Positions 44,018 through 53,777 are shown, numbered from the stretch's first letter. The stretch: 64,000 nucleotides of DNA from an uncultured Treponema sp. (GCF_946187725.1 NZ_CAMHSK010000015.1:1-64000), one strand, 5' to 3'. Notes: generated by a model from the letters alone, not told the origin. Program-made: numbers and translations.

Positions 44018-44097
44018 TTAGCTACATCGACGGCATTAAGCAGACCGACTGCACTGAGAAGTTCGCATCTTTCTAAGAGTTTCTAGAGGAGATTTTT

Positions 44098-44995
44098 ATG
44101 AGTTTTTATTCGTTTGCTTTTGCATTTTTTCTTTTTATTTCACTTTTTGTATATTACATTGTTCCGAAACGATTTCAGTGGTTCGTACTTCTTCTGGCAA
44201 ACACTGTTTTTTATGCGCTTAGCGGAATCGGAAACTTTATTTTTATTCTTGCAAGTTCTCTTGTTACATTTTTCGGTAAGCCTTGCAAATTTCTGGCAGA
44301 GATGGCATATCACTCTCGGTGGCTGGATGCGTGACTATATTTTCTATCCGTTCGCGCTTACAAAAGCCATGCAAAATCTGAGCAAGTGGTGTACGAATCA
44401 TCTCGGAAAGCATTTCGGCCGCACTTTGCCGGCATGTATCGCTAACATTCTCGTTTTTATGCTTGTCGGCCTGTGGCATGGTCCTGAGCTTCACTTTTTT
44501 GTCTGGGGCTTGTACAACGGACTTGTGATTGCTTTAAGCGATATTCTAAAGCCTGTATTTGAAAAAGTGAATGAAAAACTTCATGTAAACGCAAAGAGCA
44601 GGGGATGGCACATTTTCCAGATTATCCGCACTTTCATAATCGTGAACATCGGCTGGTATTTTGACAGAATCGTTGATGTCCCGAAGGCATTCGCTTATCT
44701 TAGAAACACTTTTATCAATTTCGGAAATCCTCTCATGCTTGCTTCAAAAGACTATATGAACCAAATTCTGGGAAATATCTCGGATTTCCAGAGTCATATC
44801 GTTCTGATTACTTTAGGTTCGCTGATTATTTTTGTGGTGAGTGTTCTAAAAGAAAATAAAATCGATGTGTACGGCGAGATTCAAAAGAAGAACATCGCCG
44901 TTCGCTGGCTGGGCTATTATATTCCATTGATTCTGGTTATTCTTTCACTAAGTTTCAGCGAAGGCGATGCAGGATTTATGTACGCTCAGTATTAA
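44098..44995 (+). pseudogene. MBOAT (DltB-like) acyltransferase with large internal deletion and frameshift
   Basis: The first 58 codons (ATG 44098, AGGAG upstream) match the MBOAT N-terminus (FYSFAFAFFLFISLFVYYIV, then VLLLANTVFYALSGIGNF). At about 44270 the frame closes soon after, and the neighbouring frame picks up at VSLANFWQRWHITLGGWMRD, the middle of the protein, and runs to FMYAQY at 44995. Against the intact gene at 45956, ~230 codons are missing between the two parts. The active-site histidine region (VGLWHGPELHFFVWGLYNG) is kept. The junction lies in TTTTTCGG, a short run that could have served as a deletion microhomology. It cannot give the full enzyme. Confidence 0.85.
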
Positions 44996-45969
44996 TTATT
45001 TCCGTTGTCTCTTATCCAGTCACACACATACTGCGTGTAAGTTTCATTGTATGGAGTGATAATGTGTCCGAAACAGTCTGAAAAATTGGTGTTTCTTGTG
45101 ATTTGTGGAAAATATTTTTCATCTGTCGTATCAATGTAAGAAATTCCGTGTTCCTTAAAAAAATCACGGCTTACAGCGATGGAAGTTTTGAGTTCCGGGT
45201 GGACTTCATAAATACATTCAGGAATAGGGCAAGAGATAACGTAAAAATCAATTCCGCGTTTTTTGCAGTACTCTTGGATTTTCAGAAAATATGCCTTGTC
45301 ACTTTCTTGAATTTCTGTTCCATAAGTGCGGTTAACAGCTTCTTCATAATTCCATTTGCTGTTTGTTTTTAACGTTGACTCATCAATTGGTGTTGAAGAA
45401 GCCATTGTTTTATCTGTTACGACTTTTTTTCGTGATTCGAAAACTTTTGGAATTTGTGTTATATTTTCAGGAAATGAAGACCAGTCAAAAAAAGTTGATG
45501 TATAACGCTGTTCCATCACATTTTTGAAAACTATTTTTTGGAGTTCAGTATTTCCTTTCATGTCTGCAAAAAACTCACGATATAATTCTTCTGAATGAGG
45601 ATATTTATAGGCCGGAAGCTGAAAATTTTGCATTATATCCCAGCCTGCGACTACAGTTTTTACATTGTGGGTATGAGCTGCATCAACAAGAAGATAATAA
45701 AGGCTTTCAGGATATGAACCTTGAGGAGCCAAAAGACCGCAGTACTGTCCGAGATTTTTTTCTATGACTTCTGGAACAAATCCGTCATTTTCAAGTGAAT
45801 TGCCCAAAACAAGAAAATCGATGTTCTTTGTAATTCTATGGTAGCGGACGAATCTTTGATTTAACGAAGAAAAAGGGTAGAGAAGGAAAGTCATGATGCG
45901 GGAGCATAGAACGAGCACCAGACAGAATATGATTGATTTGATGACTTTTGTAGTTTTAGAACTGAGCAT
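44992..45969 (-). CDS. SGNH/DltD-like acyl-transfer partner
   Basis: 325 residues. N-terminal membrane helix (about 9-32), then an extracytoplasmic SGNH-hydrolase-like domain: block I FLVLGNSLENDG with Ser58, and NFSDCFGHIITPYN near the end for the Asp/His pair. DltD and AlgX/PatB-type proteins take the acyl group from their MBOAT partner to the polymer. It overlaps the MBOAT gene before it by 14 nt and is the last gene of the Dlt-like operon. It is shorter than DltD (~390-420) and only distantly like it, so the acyl acceptor may differ. Confidence 0.7.
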   Translation of the reverse strand: MLSSKTTKVIKSIIFCLVLVLCSRIMTFLLYPFSSLNQRFVRYHRITKNIDFLVLGNSLENDGFVPEVIEKNLGQYCGLLAPQGSYPESLYYLLVDAAHTHNVKTVVAGWDIMQNFQLPAYKYPHSEELYREFFADMKGNTELQKIVFKNVMEQRYTSTFFDWSSFPENITQIPKVFESRKKVVTDKTMASSTPIDESTLKTNSKWNYEEAVNRTYGTEIQESDKAYFLKIQEYCKKRGIDFYVISCPIPECIYEVHPELKTSIAVSRDFFKEHGISYIDTTDEKYFPQITRNTNFSDCFGHIITPYNETYTQYVCDWIRDNGNN

Positions 45970-47512
45970 AAATAAAACCTACCATATTTGCAGCCTGAAA
46001 GAAAGGAACACTCAAAATAAGTGCAAGATAAATTGTCCATCTGACTGGAAGTGCCAGTTTTGAGATTGACTTTCGTACATCAACACCTTTTTCTTTTAAA
46101 ATACTGATGATAAGCCAGATTACACTGAACAAAGCTACTGTATAAATGGTCAATTCGCTGAATGTATCGAATTTCCAGTTTTGGATGAGGCTGCCGTTTG
46201 TGAAGGTAAAAAGCTGTTTAATCATTGATGCGCTCATGTGAAGATCTGTAACATCATCGAATGCCCATCCAATATTGATTAAAAGAAATGTTCTTATGAT
46301 TCGGAATGCCTTCCAATATGTACTTTGGGCGTTTATATGAAATAGAGTGATTAACTTTTCAAAAAGTGGTTTGAAAAGGATTCCTAGAACAATCAAAATT
46401 CCGTTGTAAAGACCGTATACGATGAAATGCCATTCAGCTCCATGCCAGACACCAACAATGAAGAAAACAAGAAGATTGCCTAGACATGCAGGAACAAGTT
46501 TACTTGCTGTTTTGCTGATTTTTGCAAGTTTTTTACCCATAGATGTTGAAAAGTTTGAAAGACTATAAGGATAAAATACATAGTCTTTCATCCATGTTCC
46601 GAGAGTAATGTGCCAACGTCTCCAGAATTCCGCTATTGACTGACTAAAAAATGGCTGACGGAAATTTTCTGTGAGTTTTATGCCCATAAGCTCAGAAACG
46701 CCTATGACAACATCCATGCCGCCGGAGAAATCTGCGTACAACTCAATTGAATAAAAGAAAAGGCCTGTAAATGTGATGTACCATGGTAAATCTGCATGAT
46801 TTCCGAAAATGTATGTAACGACTTCTGTGGCACGGTCAGCGATAACCAGTTTTTTGAGAAAACCCCACAAAATACGCTGCATGGCAAACTGGGTGTTTTC
46901 AAGTGAAAAATGATGCTCTGTTTCAAAAAATTGTGGCCGAAGTTCGTTGTAACGGCTGATTGGTCCTTGCAAAATTGAAGGAAACCAGCTTACATATAGT
47001 GCATAATGAAAAAGATTTTTCTCGGCCGGATATTTCCCATTATAAACATCAAGCATATAGCTTACGACTTGGAAAGTGTAGAAAGAGATTCCTAGAGGAA
47101 GCAAAAAGTGGAACATCTGGATGCTTGTTTTGAAAACCGAATTAATGTTAAAAACTACAAAATTCGTATATTTCAATACGGCCAAAATTGCAAAGCAGGA
47201 AACGACTCCAAGCGAAACGAAACGCTTTTTTATTGCGTTGTAGTGAGTTCGGATTTCTTTTCGCTCTTGTTTATCTTCGGTTTTAGAGCGTTTTTCCTCA
47301 CATTCGGAATTAATTGCACTAAGTTTATCGGCAGTAAAGAAGCTGATTGTGGTAGAAAGAATTATAAAAATTAATGCTTTCGGATTGTTTAGTGCATAAA
47401 AAATATAGCTTGCACAAAGCAACACAACCCACTTGATTCTTTGCGGAACTGCATAGAAAACTGTTGCTGTCAAGAGAAAAAAGAGAACGAATCCTGTTGA
47501 TATGAAAGTCAT
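45956..47512 (-). CDS. MBOAT-family membrane O-acyltransferase (DltB/AlgI-like)
   Basis: 518 residues, about 11 membrane helices. Family motifs: PLGISFYTFQVVSYMLDVYNG (first half), YADFSGGMDVVIGVSELMGI, SIAEFWRRWHITLGTWMKDY, and the catalytic His in FIVGVWHGAEWHFIVYG. It carries activated acyl groups from the cytoplasmic carrier across the membrane. The carrier gene is 2 nt upstream and the SGNH gene overlaps downstream, which is the Dlt gene order (A-B-C-D with C before B here). The family also O-acetylates sugars from acetyl-CoA, but the carrier-protein neighbour favours thioester-bound acyl groups. Confidence 0.92.
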   Translation of the reverse strand: MTFISTGFVLFFLLTATVFYAVPQRIKWVVLLCASYIFYALNNPKALIFIILSTTISFFTADKLSAINSECEEKRSKTEDKQERKEIRTHYNAIKKRFVSLGVVSCFAILAVLKYTNFVVFNINSVFKTSIQMFHFLLPLGISFYTFQVVSYMLDVYNGKYPAEKNLFHYALYVSWFPSILQGPISRYNELRPQFFETEHHFSLENTQFAMQRILWGFLKKLVIADRATEVVTYIFGNHADLPWYITFTGLFFYSIELYADFSGGMDVVIGVSELMGIKLTENFRQPFFSQSIAEFWRRWHITLGTWMKDYVFYPYSLSNFSTSMGKKLAKISKTASKLVPACLGNLLVFFIVGVWHGAEWHFIVYGLYNGILIVLGILFKPLFEKLITLFHINAQSTYWKAFRIIRTFLLINIGWAFDDVTDLHMSASMIKQLFTFTNGSLIQNWKFDTFSELTIYTVALFSVIWLIISILKEKGVDVRKSISKLALPVRWTIYLALILSVPFFQAANMVGFIYAQF

Positions 47513-47514
47513 AA

Positions 47515-47736
47515 TTACTGCAATTTCTCAACCATAGCCCACATTGCTTCGGCAGAGTTGAAATTCTCTGGAACGATGTCGGCTGGTGTAATATCGATGT
47601 CGAAAGTTTCTTTGAGAGTGGTGATGAGCTGAACGATGTCGAATGAGTCCAAAATTGCGTTGTCGATAAGACCTGTTTCGCTTTTGAAATCTACATCTGG
47701 TTTAAGTTCTTCCAAAATTTTGAGTAATTCTTCCAT
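47515..47736 (-). CDS. Acyl/aminoacyl carrier protein (DltC-like)
   Basis: 73 residues, acidic, four-helix carrier fold. Ser31 in NAILDSFDIVQLI is the phosphopantetheine site (D-S-x-x-x-V/L). Length and D-S-F-D motif fit DltC, which carries D-alanine in lipoteichoic acid loading. It lies between the decarboxylase and MBOAT genes, so it probably delivers the aminoacyl group, after decarboxylation, to the membrane enzyme. A 4'-phosphopantetheinyl transferase is not in the window. Confidence 0.93.
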   Translation of the reverse strand: MEELLKILEELKPDVDFKSETGLIDNAILDSFDIVQLITTLKETFDIDITPADIVPENFNSAEAMWAMVEKLQ

Positions 47737-47763
47737 AAAGTAATTCCTATAATAATAATTTTC

Positions 47764-48927
47764 TTAATAATTCAGTTTATAAGTTTCCTCGGATTTTCGC
47801 AATACGCTGATTTTCCCGTCATCATTGCACAAAACGGCTGGCAGCGGGTGGCTCAAAAAGAGGTAGATTCCTTCTGTGATTGAGTATGCGCCGATGTCAC
47901 CGAAAACCAGAAGGTCTCCGATTGCAGGGGCCTGAAGAGAAAGCTTTCTGAGCACTATGTCGGCGGTGGTGCAGAGGGAGCCTGCGATTGTGTAGTCCTG
48001 GGCGTCTGAAAATGCGTTTGCCTGGGCGATATGAGTGACTGGCGGAACTTTCATGCCCATCATCTGGCCGAAGTAATTTATGTGATTGATTCCGCCATCG
48101 ATAAGACAGTAATTGTTTTTTACGTCGCCCTTAACATCGACGATTTTTGTGACATATTTTCCGCAGGGGGAAGCCACATAACGACCAAGCTCAATCACAT
48201 ATTTGAATTTCGAGTTTTCAATAAGCTTTGAGAATTCTTCAAGTGCTGAGAAGTCGTTCTTTTCATCTTTGCCCGAAAAATAATCGTAGGGAAGACCTGC
48301 ACCATACTCGATTTCAAGATTTTCTAGACTGAGTTCTGATTTTAAGCGCGTGCAGTAATCTTCGATGAATGGGATTTCCTCGGATATCGTCTTGAATTTC
48401 TTCTGTGTGCCAGTGAAGAAGTGAATTCCCCGGATTTTGATGGACGGAACCTGCTTGATTTTGGAAATGCATTCCGCCAGGTCTTTTTGGCTCATTCCGA
48501 ACTGATTTCCACCGGTGAGCCTGAGAATTACGGCCTGCTCGTGCTGATTTTCACCTTTTGCGGCTTCAAGAAGATATTCACAGTGGGCCGGAGACTCAAG
48601 CGTGATTGTGTTCACTTTAAGTGAGTAAGCTCTTTTTACATCTTCGAATGTTTTTACAACGCCTGAGAAAACGATTTTGTCTGGATTCAAGCTGATTTTT
48701 TCGCAGATTGAAAGCTCTCCCGGTGAGCAGACCTCAAACAAAATGTCCTCGTTTTTAAGAAAATCCGTTAGAAAAGCGTTTGCCTTGATTGCATAGCAAA
48801 GTTTTGCGTTCTTTGGAAGCTTTTCCTGAATCTCATGAACGCGGTTTATAGCCTCTTTTTTATTGAGAAGATAGAAAGGCGTTCCATAATCTGAAGCGAG
48901 GGCTGTAAAATCAATCTTTGCAGGCAT
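47764..48927 (-). CDS. Type III PLP-dependent amino-acid decarboxylase (LysA/BtrK-like)
   Basis: 387 residues, alanine-racemase-type barrel plus C-terminal beta domain. PLP lysine is Lys48 in CYAIKANAF; RYVASPCGKYVTKIVDVKGD, GSLCTTADIVL with Cys319 from the partner subunit, and VFGDIGAYSI are the decarboxylase blocks of LysA/ornithine-decarboxylase relatives. In butirosin synthesis the related BtrK decarboxylates glutamate while it is bound to a carrier protein (BtrI). Here the gene lies directly between an adenylation enzyme and a carrier protein, which suggests the same chemistry. It starts inside the end of the adenylation gene (17-nt overlap). A free-amino-acid decarboxylase is the alternative; a true dlt operon has no such gene. 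Confidence 0.8.
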   Translation of the reverse strand: MPAKIDFTALASDYGTPFYLLNKKEAINRVHEIQEKLPKNAKLCYAIKANAFLTDFLKNEDILFEVCSPGELSICEKISLNPDKIVFSGVVKTFEDVKRAYSLKVNTITLESPAHCEYLLEAAKGENQHEQAVILRLTGGNQFGMSQKDLAECISKIKQVPSIKIRGIHFFTGTQKKFKTISEEIPFIEDYCTRLKSELSLENLEIEYGAGLPYDYFSGKDEKNDFSALEEFSKLIENSKFKYVIELGRYVASPCGKYVTKIVDVKGDVKNNYCLIDGGINHINYFGQMMGMKVPPVTHIAQANAFSDAQDYTIAGSLCTTADIVLRKLSLQAPAIGDLLVFGDIGAYSITEGIYLFLSHPLPAVLCNDDGKISVLRKSEETYKLNY

Positions 48928-50422
48928 TTAATTTCTCCGTTAAGGCTCGTTTATCAATCTTTCCGTTCTTTGTGAGCGGGAATTCTTCGATAAAAATGAA
49001 ATCTGAAGGAACCATGTAGACTGGAAGAGAGACTTTGAGAAGAGTGACGATTTCCTTTTTTTCGGTCTCTTTTCCGGTGTAGAATGCCGTGATTTTATTG
49101 TCGGCGAAAATACAGCAGGCTCGGGTAATGAACTCATGTTTTGCTATTGCGTTCTCAATCTCACCAAGCTCGATTCTGTGCCCCATGTGCTTAATCTGGG
49201 TGTCTTTTCGCCCGATGTAATAGTAATTTCCGTCTGTTCCGAATGTCGCAAGGTCGCCTGTTTTGTAGATTCGCTCGAAAGTAGACTTGTTATTTGGATT
49301 CTGAACGAAAACTTCGGCTGTCTTTTCGTTGTTGTAATAGCCGAGGGCTACGCAAGTGCCTGAAACACATACTTCGCCTTCGGTGTCTGCATCTGTCACA
49401 AGATTGTTGTTTTCGTCGAGAAGAAGGATTCGCTCGTTCGGGAAGGGGATACCCATCGGAATGCCTTTTGTGTATGAAGCCAAATCTGCTTCAAAAGGAA
49501 TCCTGAAATACGTGCAGTTGCAGGTGATTTCCGTTGGTCCGTATAGATTTATGTATTCAGTATCTGGCAGAAACTTTTTCCAGATTTCAAGCTGCTTGAT
49601 TGGCATAACTTCACCTGAGAACATGACTTTGCGGAGTTTTTTGGGCACTTTGTAATCAAAACCGTTGAGTGTAGAGACAATGCAGAGTGCTGAGACAGCC
49701 CAGATAAGAATTGTGATTTCGCGTTCTTCAAGGTAGTCAAGGAGTTTTGTCGGAAATGAAAAGAACATTTTTGGCACCAGATGAACAGTAGCACCTGTGA
49801 ATACTCCTGAGAAAATGTCTTTTACGGAAACATCGAAGTCAAATGGCGCCTGGTTTGCAATATTGTCGCTTGATTCAATTCCAAAAATCTCAGTGAAAAT
49901 CGAAATAAAATCGATTACCGAGCGGTGAGAAACAACGACGGCCTTTGGAGTGCCTGTTGAGCCAGAGGTGAAGTTTGCATAGACCGGATCCGTATCGATG
50001 ATTGAACGGCGGCGGGCCTCTGTATATTCAACTTTTTCTTCCTCAAGGTTTTTATAGAATAGGGGAGTTACATTGAGATTCGAAAGTTTTTTCTCAAAGC
50101 GGCTGTCAGCAATGATGTGCTTTACACCGAGGGTTGAAATCATTGAGTTGAGCCGCTCGTCAGGGAATGTCGCATCAAAATATGAATAAAAGCAGCCTGC
50201 ATAAAGTGCACCAAAGAAATATTCAAGAGTCTTGACGCTTTTATCAATCATTACAGGCACGGCCATGCCTGGCTCAAAGTATTTTGCGATAATTGCGGAC
50301 TTTTGTTTTGCCCGTTCAACGAATTCTGCCCAAGTGACAGAAGAATTTACATCTGCGAAAGCTGTTTTATCAGGATATTTATTTGCTGTTTCTTCAAGGT
50401 AATCAAGAATTGTATATTTCAT
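48911..50422 (-). CDS. DltA-like amino-acid adenylation enzyme (carrier-protein ligase)
   Basis: 503 residues, the length of DltA (D-alanine:carrier protein ligase). ANL-superfamily motifs in order: NFTSGSTGTPKAVVVSHRSV (P-loop), INLYGPTEITCNCTYF, YKTGDLATFGTDGNYYYIGR with the adenylation Asp, IKHMGHRIELGEIENAI hinge, and the C-terminal lysine in FPLTKNGKIDKRALTEK. It activates an amino acid with ATP and loads it on the carrier protein made three genes on. The presence of a decarboxylase means the amino acid may be other than D-Ala (Glu or Asp would give GABA or beta-alanine type groups). 13 nt from the GT4 gene upstream. Confidence 0.9.
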   Translation of the reverse strand: MKYTILDYLEETANKYPDKTAFADVNSSVTWAEFVERAKQKSAIIAKYFEPGMAVPVMIDKSVKTLEYFFGALYAGCFYSYFDATFPDERLNSMISTLGVKHIIADSRFEKKLSNLNVTPLFYKNLEEEKVEYTEARRRSIIDTDPVYANFTSGSTGTPKAVVVSHRSVIDFISIFTEIFGIESSDNIANQAPFDFDVSVKDIFSGVFTGATVHLVPKMFFSFPTKLLDYLEEREITILIWAVSALCIVSTLNGFDYKVPKKLRKVMFSGEVMPIKQLEIWKKFLPDTEYINLYGPTEITCNCTYFRIPFEADLASYTKGIPMGIPFPNERILLLDENNNLVTDADTEGEVCVSGTCVALGYYNNEKTAEVFVQNPNNKSTFERIYKTGDLATFGTDGNYYYIGRKDTQIKHMGHRIELGEIENAIAKHEFITRACCIFADNKITAFYTGKETEKKEIVTLLKVSLPVYMVPSDFIFIEEFPLTKNGKIDKRALTEKLNACKD

Positions 50423-50434
50423 AGAAAAAATATT

Positions 50435-51574
50435 TTATCTTAATTTTGAAAATAATTCCATATATCTTTTAGCAAGTGTTTCTGGCTCATAATTTTCCGT
50501 GAGAATTTTTGCGATTTCCGTAAGTTTTTCTTCGGAATCGGGATTTCCTAGTTTTTTGAGAATCAGTTCTGCAAGTTCATTTTCGTCTTTTGGATTTTCT
50601 ACATAATTACACAATCCCAATGTTGCTTCGAAAAGTGAAGTTTCTTTTGTGGAAATTACTGGAATCTTGCAGATGGCGGCTTCGACAGGCGTGCGACCGA
50701 AGCCTTCGAACAGCGACGGAGTTACAAAAAGTGTGGCGTTTGTCAAAAGCCAGTTGCGTTCCTCGTCTGTAACACGGAACAATAGTAAGACCCGTTCGAA
50801 AAGTGAGTTTTCTTCAATAAAGTTCTTCATTTCTGCGAAAAGATTTTCATCCTTATAACCGCCGCAGAAAACCAAAGTTGCGTTAGTCTTTTCTTTTATC
50901 AGGTTGAATGCCTTTAAGAGCGTGAGAGGGTTCTTTTTTTCGATGTAGGCGTTGAGGTCGAGGATATATTTTTTTCCTGAAAGTTCCTTTCTTTCCTGTT
51001 TTTTTGATACATCGAATATAATTGAATTCGGAATCTTTGTTATGGAATTTGCACGAGCTTCGTCAAGTCCAAAAGTGCCTATGATATCATTCTTCGTGTA
51101 ATTTGAGACAGTTGTGAGCGTACAGTTCTGATTTTTTATGAAATTCCAGCCTGACATTCCATTGCGGTGAACAGGGTAAATATCGTGGATTGTGCAGAGA
51201 GCGGGAAGTGCAGTTTGGACAAAAGTATAGTCAACGCAGTAGGGGAACCAGATTGAATCGAATCCGCCTTTTTTGACTGCCCGCTTGAAAATGCCTAATT
51301 TTTTGAGATATTTTGTTCCCTTGAAACGACCGTCAGAGATTTTGTTTGCAAGTGTGAGTGGGAAAAATTTAAGAATTTTTAATTTGTATTGCGGAAAACG
51401 TTCTTGAAAGAAAGATGCGTGATTGTAATTTACAAAAAGTGTGAAATTATCGGAAAGGCCCATTTTTACAAAAGCATCTAATATATCCGCTGTAAAAATA
51501 GAGGTAGAGAGAGAAAGTTTTTTTGAACGAGCTTCCGCATGTCCAAAAAAAGTACAGTCTATAGCAATGTTCAT
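50435..51574 (-). CDS. GT4-family glycosyltransferase
   Basis: 379 residues from ATG 51574, which overlaps the stop of the GT8-like gene (ATGA) and has GGGG (AAAGGGGAAAAA) upstream; a longer frame starts inside that gene. GT-B fold: MNIAIDCTFFGHAEAR, CTIHDIYPVHRNGMSG and TTVSNYTKNDIIGTFG in the first half, YILDLNAYIEKKNPLTLLKAF and PSLFEGFGRTPVEAAICKIP (E-x7-E) in the second. Probably adds a sugar to the polymer or its lipid anchor. Donor unknown. Confidence 0.88.
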   Translation of the reverse strand: MNIAIDCTFFGHAEARSKKLSLSTSIFTADILDAFVKMGLSDNFTLFVNYNHASFFQERFPQYKLKILKFFPLTLANKISDGRFKGTKYLKKLGIFKRAVKKGGFDSIWFPYCVDYTFVQTALPALCTIHDIYPVHRNGMSGWNFIKNQNCTLTTVSNYTKNDIIGTFGLDEARANSITKIPNSIIFDVSKKQERKELSGKKYILDLNAYIEKKNPLTLLKAFNLIKEKTNATLVFCGGYKDENLFAEMKNFIEENSLFERVLLLFRVTDEERNWLLTNATLFVTPSLFEGFGRTPVEAAICKIPVISTKETSLFEATLGLCNYVENPKDENELAELILKKLGNPDSEEKLTEIAKILTENYEPETLAKRYMELFSKLR

Positions 51575-52587
51575 TTTTTCCCCTTTAATTTTTTTGCCAT
51601 TCCGCGTAATCCTCCAACAACTGCTTCCATAAAATTGAAAAGTGCGGGGCAATGAGCCTTAATATCTGCAAGCGTGAATGTGAGTGGGGACTGCATTATG
51701 CTTACGATGCGCGAATCATTTATTAAATGAACAGAATTGAACTGGAATTTCGGCTCATCAATCATTTTTTTTATGTCTTCTGGAATGTCGCCGGCTTCTT
51801 TTATGCGCTCCTGTAATGCCTTATCCGCAAGCTTGTAATATGGAATGTAATTCTTTCCAGAGAATTCGCTTGAATAATAATGGATGATTTTTGCATTTTT
51901 TAAGAAAGCGAGTCCGCCGTGACTTGGCTGACAGTTCCACTTTCCGTCAAGGAATTTCATTTTAAGGCCAGTGCGGTAATTTGCTTCGTTGAGTGCGCTC
52001 TGGTCGTGCTTGTCGTGCTTTGTATAAGCCGAGTATTTCCAGATTTCATTCCATTGTTTGAAAAGCTCGTTTGTCTGTTTTTTTTGCTCCTCGTTCTCGG
52101 CTTTTGCGAGAATCAGGCCGCCGTTAATGTTTGCACCGAGTTTTTTCGTGCCGGAAAAACCAAGCTTTTTGTCACGGGCAAGGAAGTATTTTTTGTGAAT
52201 ATGTTCGTCGAGCATACAGTGTCCGTCCAAAACGCCGCCTGTAATGTAATCTTCCTTTTCGATATCGCTCAAATCGTCACAAATAATTGTGTCACAGTCA
52301 ATGTAAAGAAAACTTCCGCTGACATATTCTGGAATCGCAGTCTTGATGAGGCGGCTTCGGTCAACGTTCGGCACGTCATCCGCAAAGTCAATGCTGATAA
52401 TCTGGCTTGCATATTTTTTGAGAGCGGTTCGTTTGTTTTCTTCGGTAAAAGTTGCGTTCGTCTTGTTGTCAACGAGAATTATAATTTGAGCCGAAGGATT
52501 GCGCTTTCGGAGAGAATAAGCGGACATCAAAGCCTGCTCGTAATACAAATCTTTTGGAGTTGATGTCAGAACATATACATATTTCAT
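51571..52587 (-). CDS. GT8-like glycosyltransferase
   Basis: 338 residues, GT-A fold. MKYVYVLTSTPKDLYYEQAL is a typical start; the metal-binding D-x-D is DCD at 97-99 (SFLYIDCDTIICDDLSDI). HDKHDQSALNEANYRTG and a Trp/His-rich PSHGGLAFLKNAKIIHYYSS follow, as in GT8 galactosyl- or glycogenin-like enzymes. The C-terminal ~70 residues are helical and basic (GLRGMAKKLKGKK) and could lie on the membrane. 5 nt downstream of ugd; its product is likely a sugar added to the same polymer. Confidence 0.8.
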   Translation of the reverse strand: MKYVYVLTSTPKDLYYEQALMSAYSLRKRNPSAQIIILVDNKTNATFTEENKRTALKKYASQIISIDFADDVPNVDRSRLIKTAIPEYVSGSFLYIDCDTIICDDLSDIEKEDYITGGVLDGHCMLDEHIHKKYFLARDKKLGFSGTKKLGANINGGLILAKAENEEQKKQTNELFKQWNEIWKYSAYTKHDKHDQSALNEANYRTGLKMKFLDGKWNCQPSHGGLAFLKNAKIIHYYSSEFSGKNYIPYYKLADKALQERIKEAGDIPEDIKKMIDEPKFQFNSVHLINDSRIVSIMQSPLTFTLADIKAHCPALFNFMEAVVGGLRGMAKKLKGKK

Positions 52588-52592
52588 AAAAA

Positions 52593-53777
52593 TTAATCCC
52601 TGCTGAACAAATCGCGTGTGAAAATCTTTTCTTTTACGTCGGCCAGTTCTTCTGAATATCTGTTTGCAATAATTACGTCACATTCTTTTTTGAATTCTTC
52701 GAGATTCTTTGTGACCTTTGAGTTGAAAAATTCATCACCTTTGTATGTTGGCTCATAGACAATGACCGGGATGCCTTTTGCCTTGATTCGCTTCATTACA
52801 CCCTGAATAGAAGACTGACGGAAGTTGTCACTGTTCGCTTTCATTGTGAGACGGTAAACGCCAACTGCTTTGGGATGCTTGTGGATGATAGTGTCGGCGA
52901 TGAAGTCCTTTCGCGTTGTGTTGGACTCTACGATTGCCTGAATCAAATTCTGAGGAACATCCCTGTAGTTCGCCAGAAGCTGCTTTGTGTCCTTTGGAAG
53001 GCAGTAGCCGCCGTAACCGAAACTTGGATTGTTATAGAAGTCGCCGATTCGAGGGTCAAGACAGATTCCCTGAATGATTGATTTTGTGTTCAATCCTCGG
53101 ACTTCGGCATAAGTATCAAGTTCGTTGAAGAAAGCAACGCGCAGGGCAAGATAGGTGTTAGCGAAAAGCTTGATTGCTTCGGCTTCGGTGCAGTTGGGGT
53201 GCAGAACTTCGATATTTTCTTTGATTGCGCCTTCTTTTAAAAGAGATGCAAATCTTTCTGCCTGAGTTTTAAGCTCCGGGGAATCTTTTGGATAACTTAC
53301 GACGATTCGGCTAGGGTAGAGGTTATCGTAAAGGGCGTGACCTTCGCGCAAGAATTCTGGTGAGAAAAGCATATTCTTGTAGCCAGACTCAGCACGAAGC
53401 TTTTCTGTGTAGCCGACCGGAACTGTTGATTTTACGATGATCGTTGCATTTGAGCCGGATTTTTTTACCAGCTCAACGACAGCCTCAACGCTTGAAGTGT
53501 CAAAGTAATTCTTTTCCGGGTCGTAGTTTGTAGGAGTTGAAATGATGATGAAATCAGCGTCCTTATATGCAAGATTTGCATCTGTTGTGGCCGTTAGGTT
53601 GAGTTTTTTTGTAGCCAGATATTCTTCAATTTCTTTGTCGATAATCGGGGATTTTTTGCTGTTAATCAAATCAACCTTTTCCTGCACAATGTCAACTGCG
53701 TAAACTTCATTGTGCTGTGCCAGAAGAATGGCATTTGAGAGACCTACATATCCTGTTCCTGCGACTGCGATTTTCAT
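52593..53777 (-). CDS. ugd: UDP-glucose 6-dehydrogenase
   Basis: Oxidises UDP-glucose to UDP-glucuronate with two NAD+. It has 394 residues, the short bacterial form. NAD motif [20 protein letters not shown] (about 7-26), [31 protein letters not shown], the catalytic Cys in [20 protein letters not shown] and a C-terminal domain with [18 protein letters not shown] sits seven bases before the ATG, and TATAAT lies ~35 nt upstream on this strand. It heads the Dlt-like operon and is divergent from the UDP-glucuronate epimerase, whose substrate it makes. Confidence 0.96.
   Translation of the reverse strand: MKIAVAGTGYVGLSNAILLAQHNEVYAVDIVQEKVDLINSKKSPIIDKEIEEYLATKKLNLTATTDANLAYKDADFIIISTPTNYDPEKNYFDTSSVEAVVELVKKSGSNATIIVKSTVPVGYTEKLRAESGYKNMLFSPEFLREGHALYDNLYPSRIVVSYPKDSPELKTQAERFASLLKEGAIKENIEVLHPNCTEAEAIKLFANTYLALRVAFFNELDTYAEVRGLNTKSIIQGICLDPRIGDFYNNPSFGYGGYCLPKDTKQLLANYRDVPQNLIQAIVESNTTRKDFIADTIIHKHPKAVGVYRLTMKANSDNFRQSSIQGVMKRIKAKGIPVIVYEPTYKGDEFFNSKVTKNLEEFKKECDVIIANRYSEELADVKEKIFTRDLFSRD

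Noticed and set aside
51919-52563. Plus-strand frame of 214 codons opposite the GT8-like gene
   Set aside because: The minus-strand protein has a D-x-D motif and proper operon spacing; the plus frame has no motif and no ribosome-binding site.
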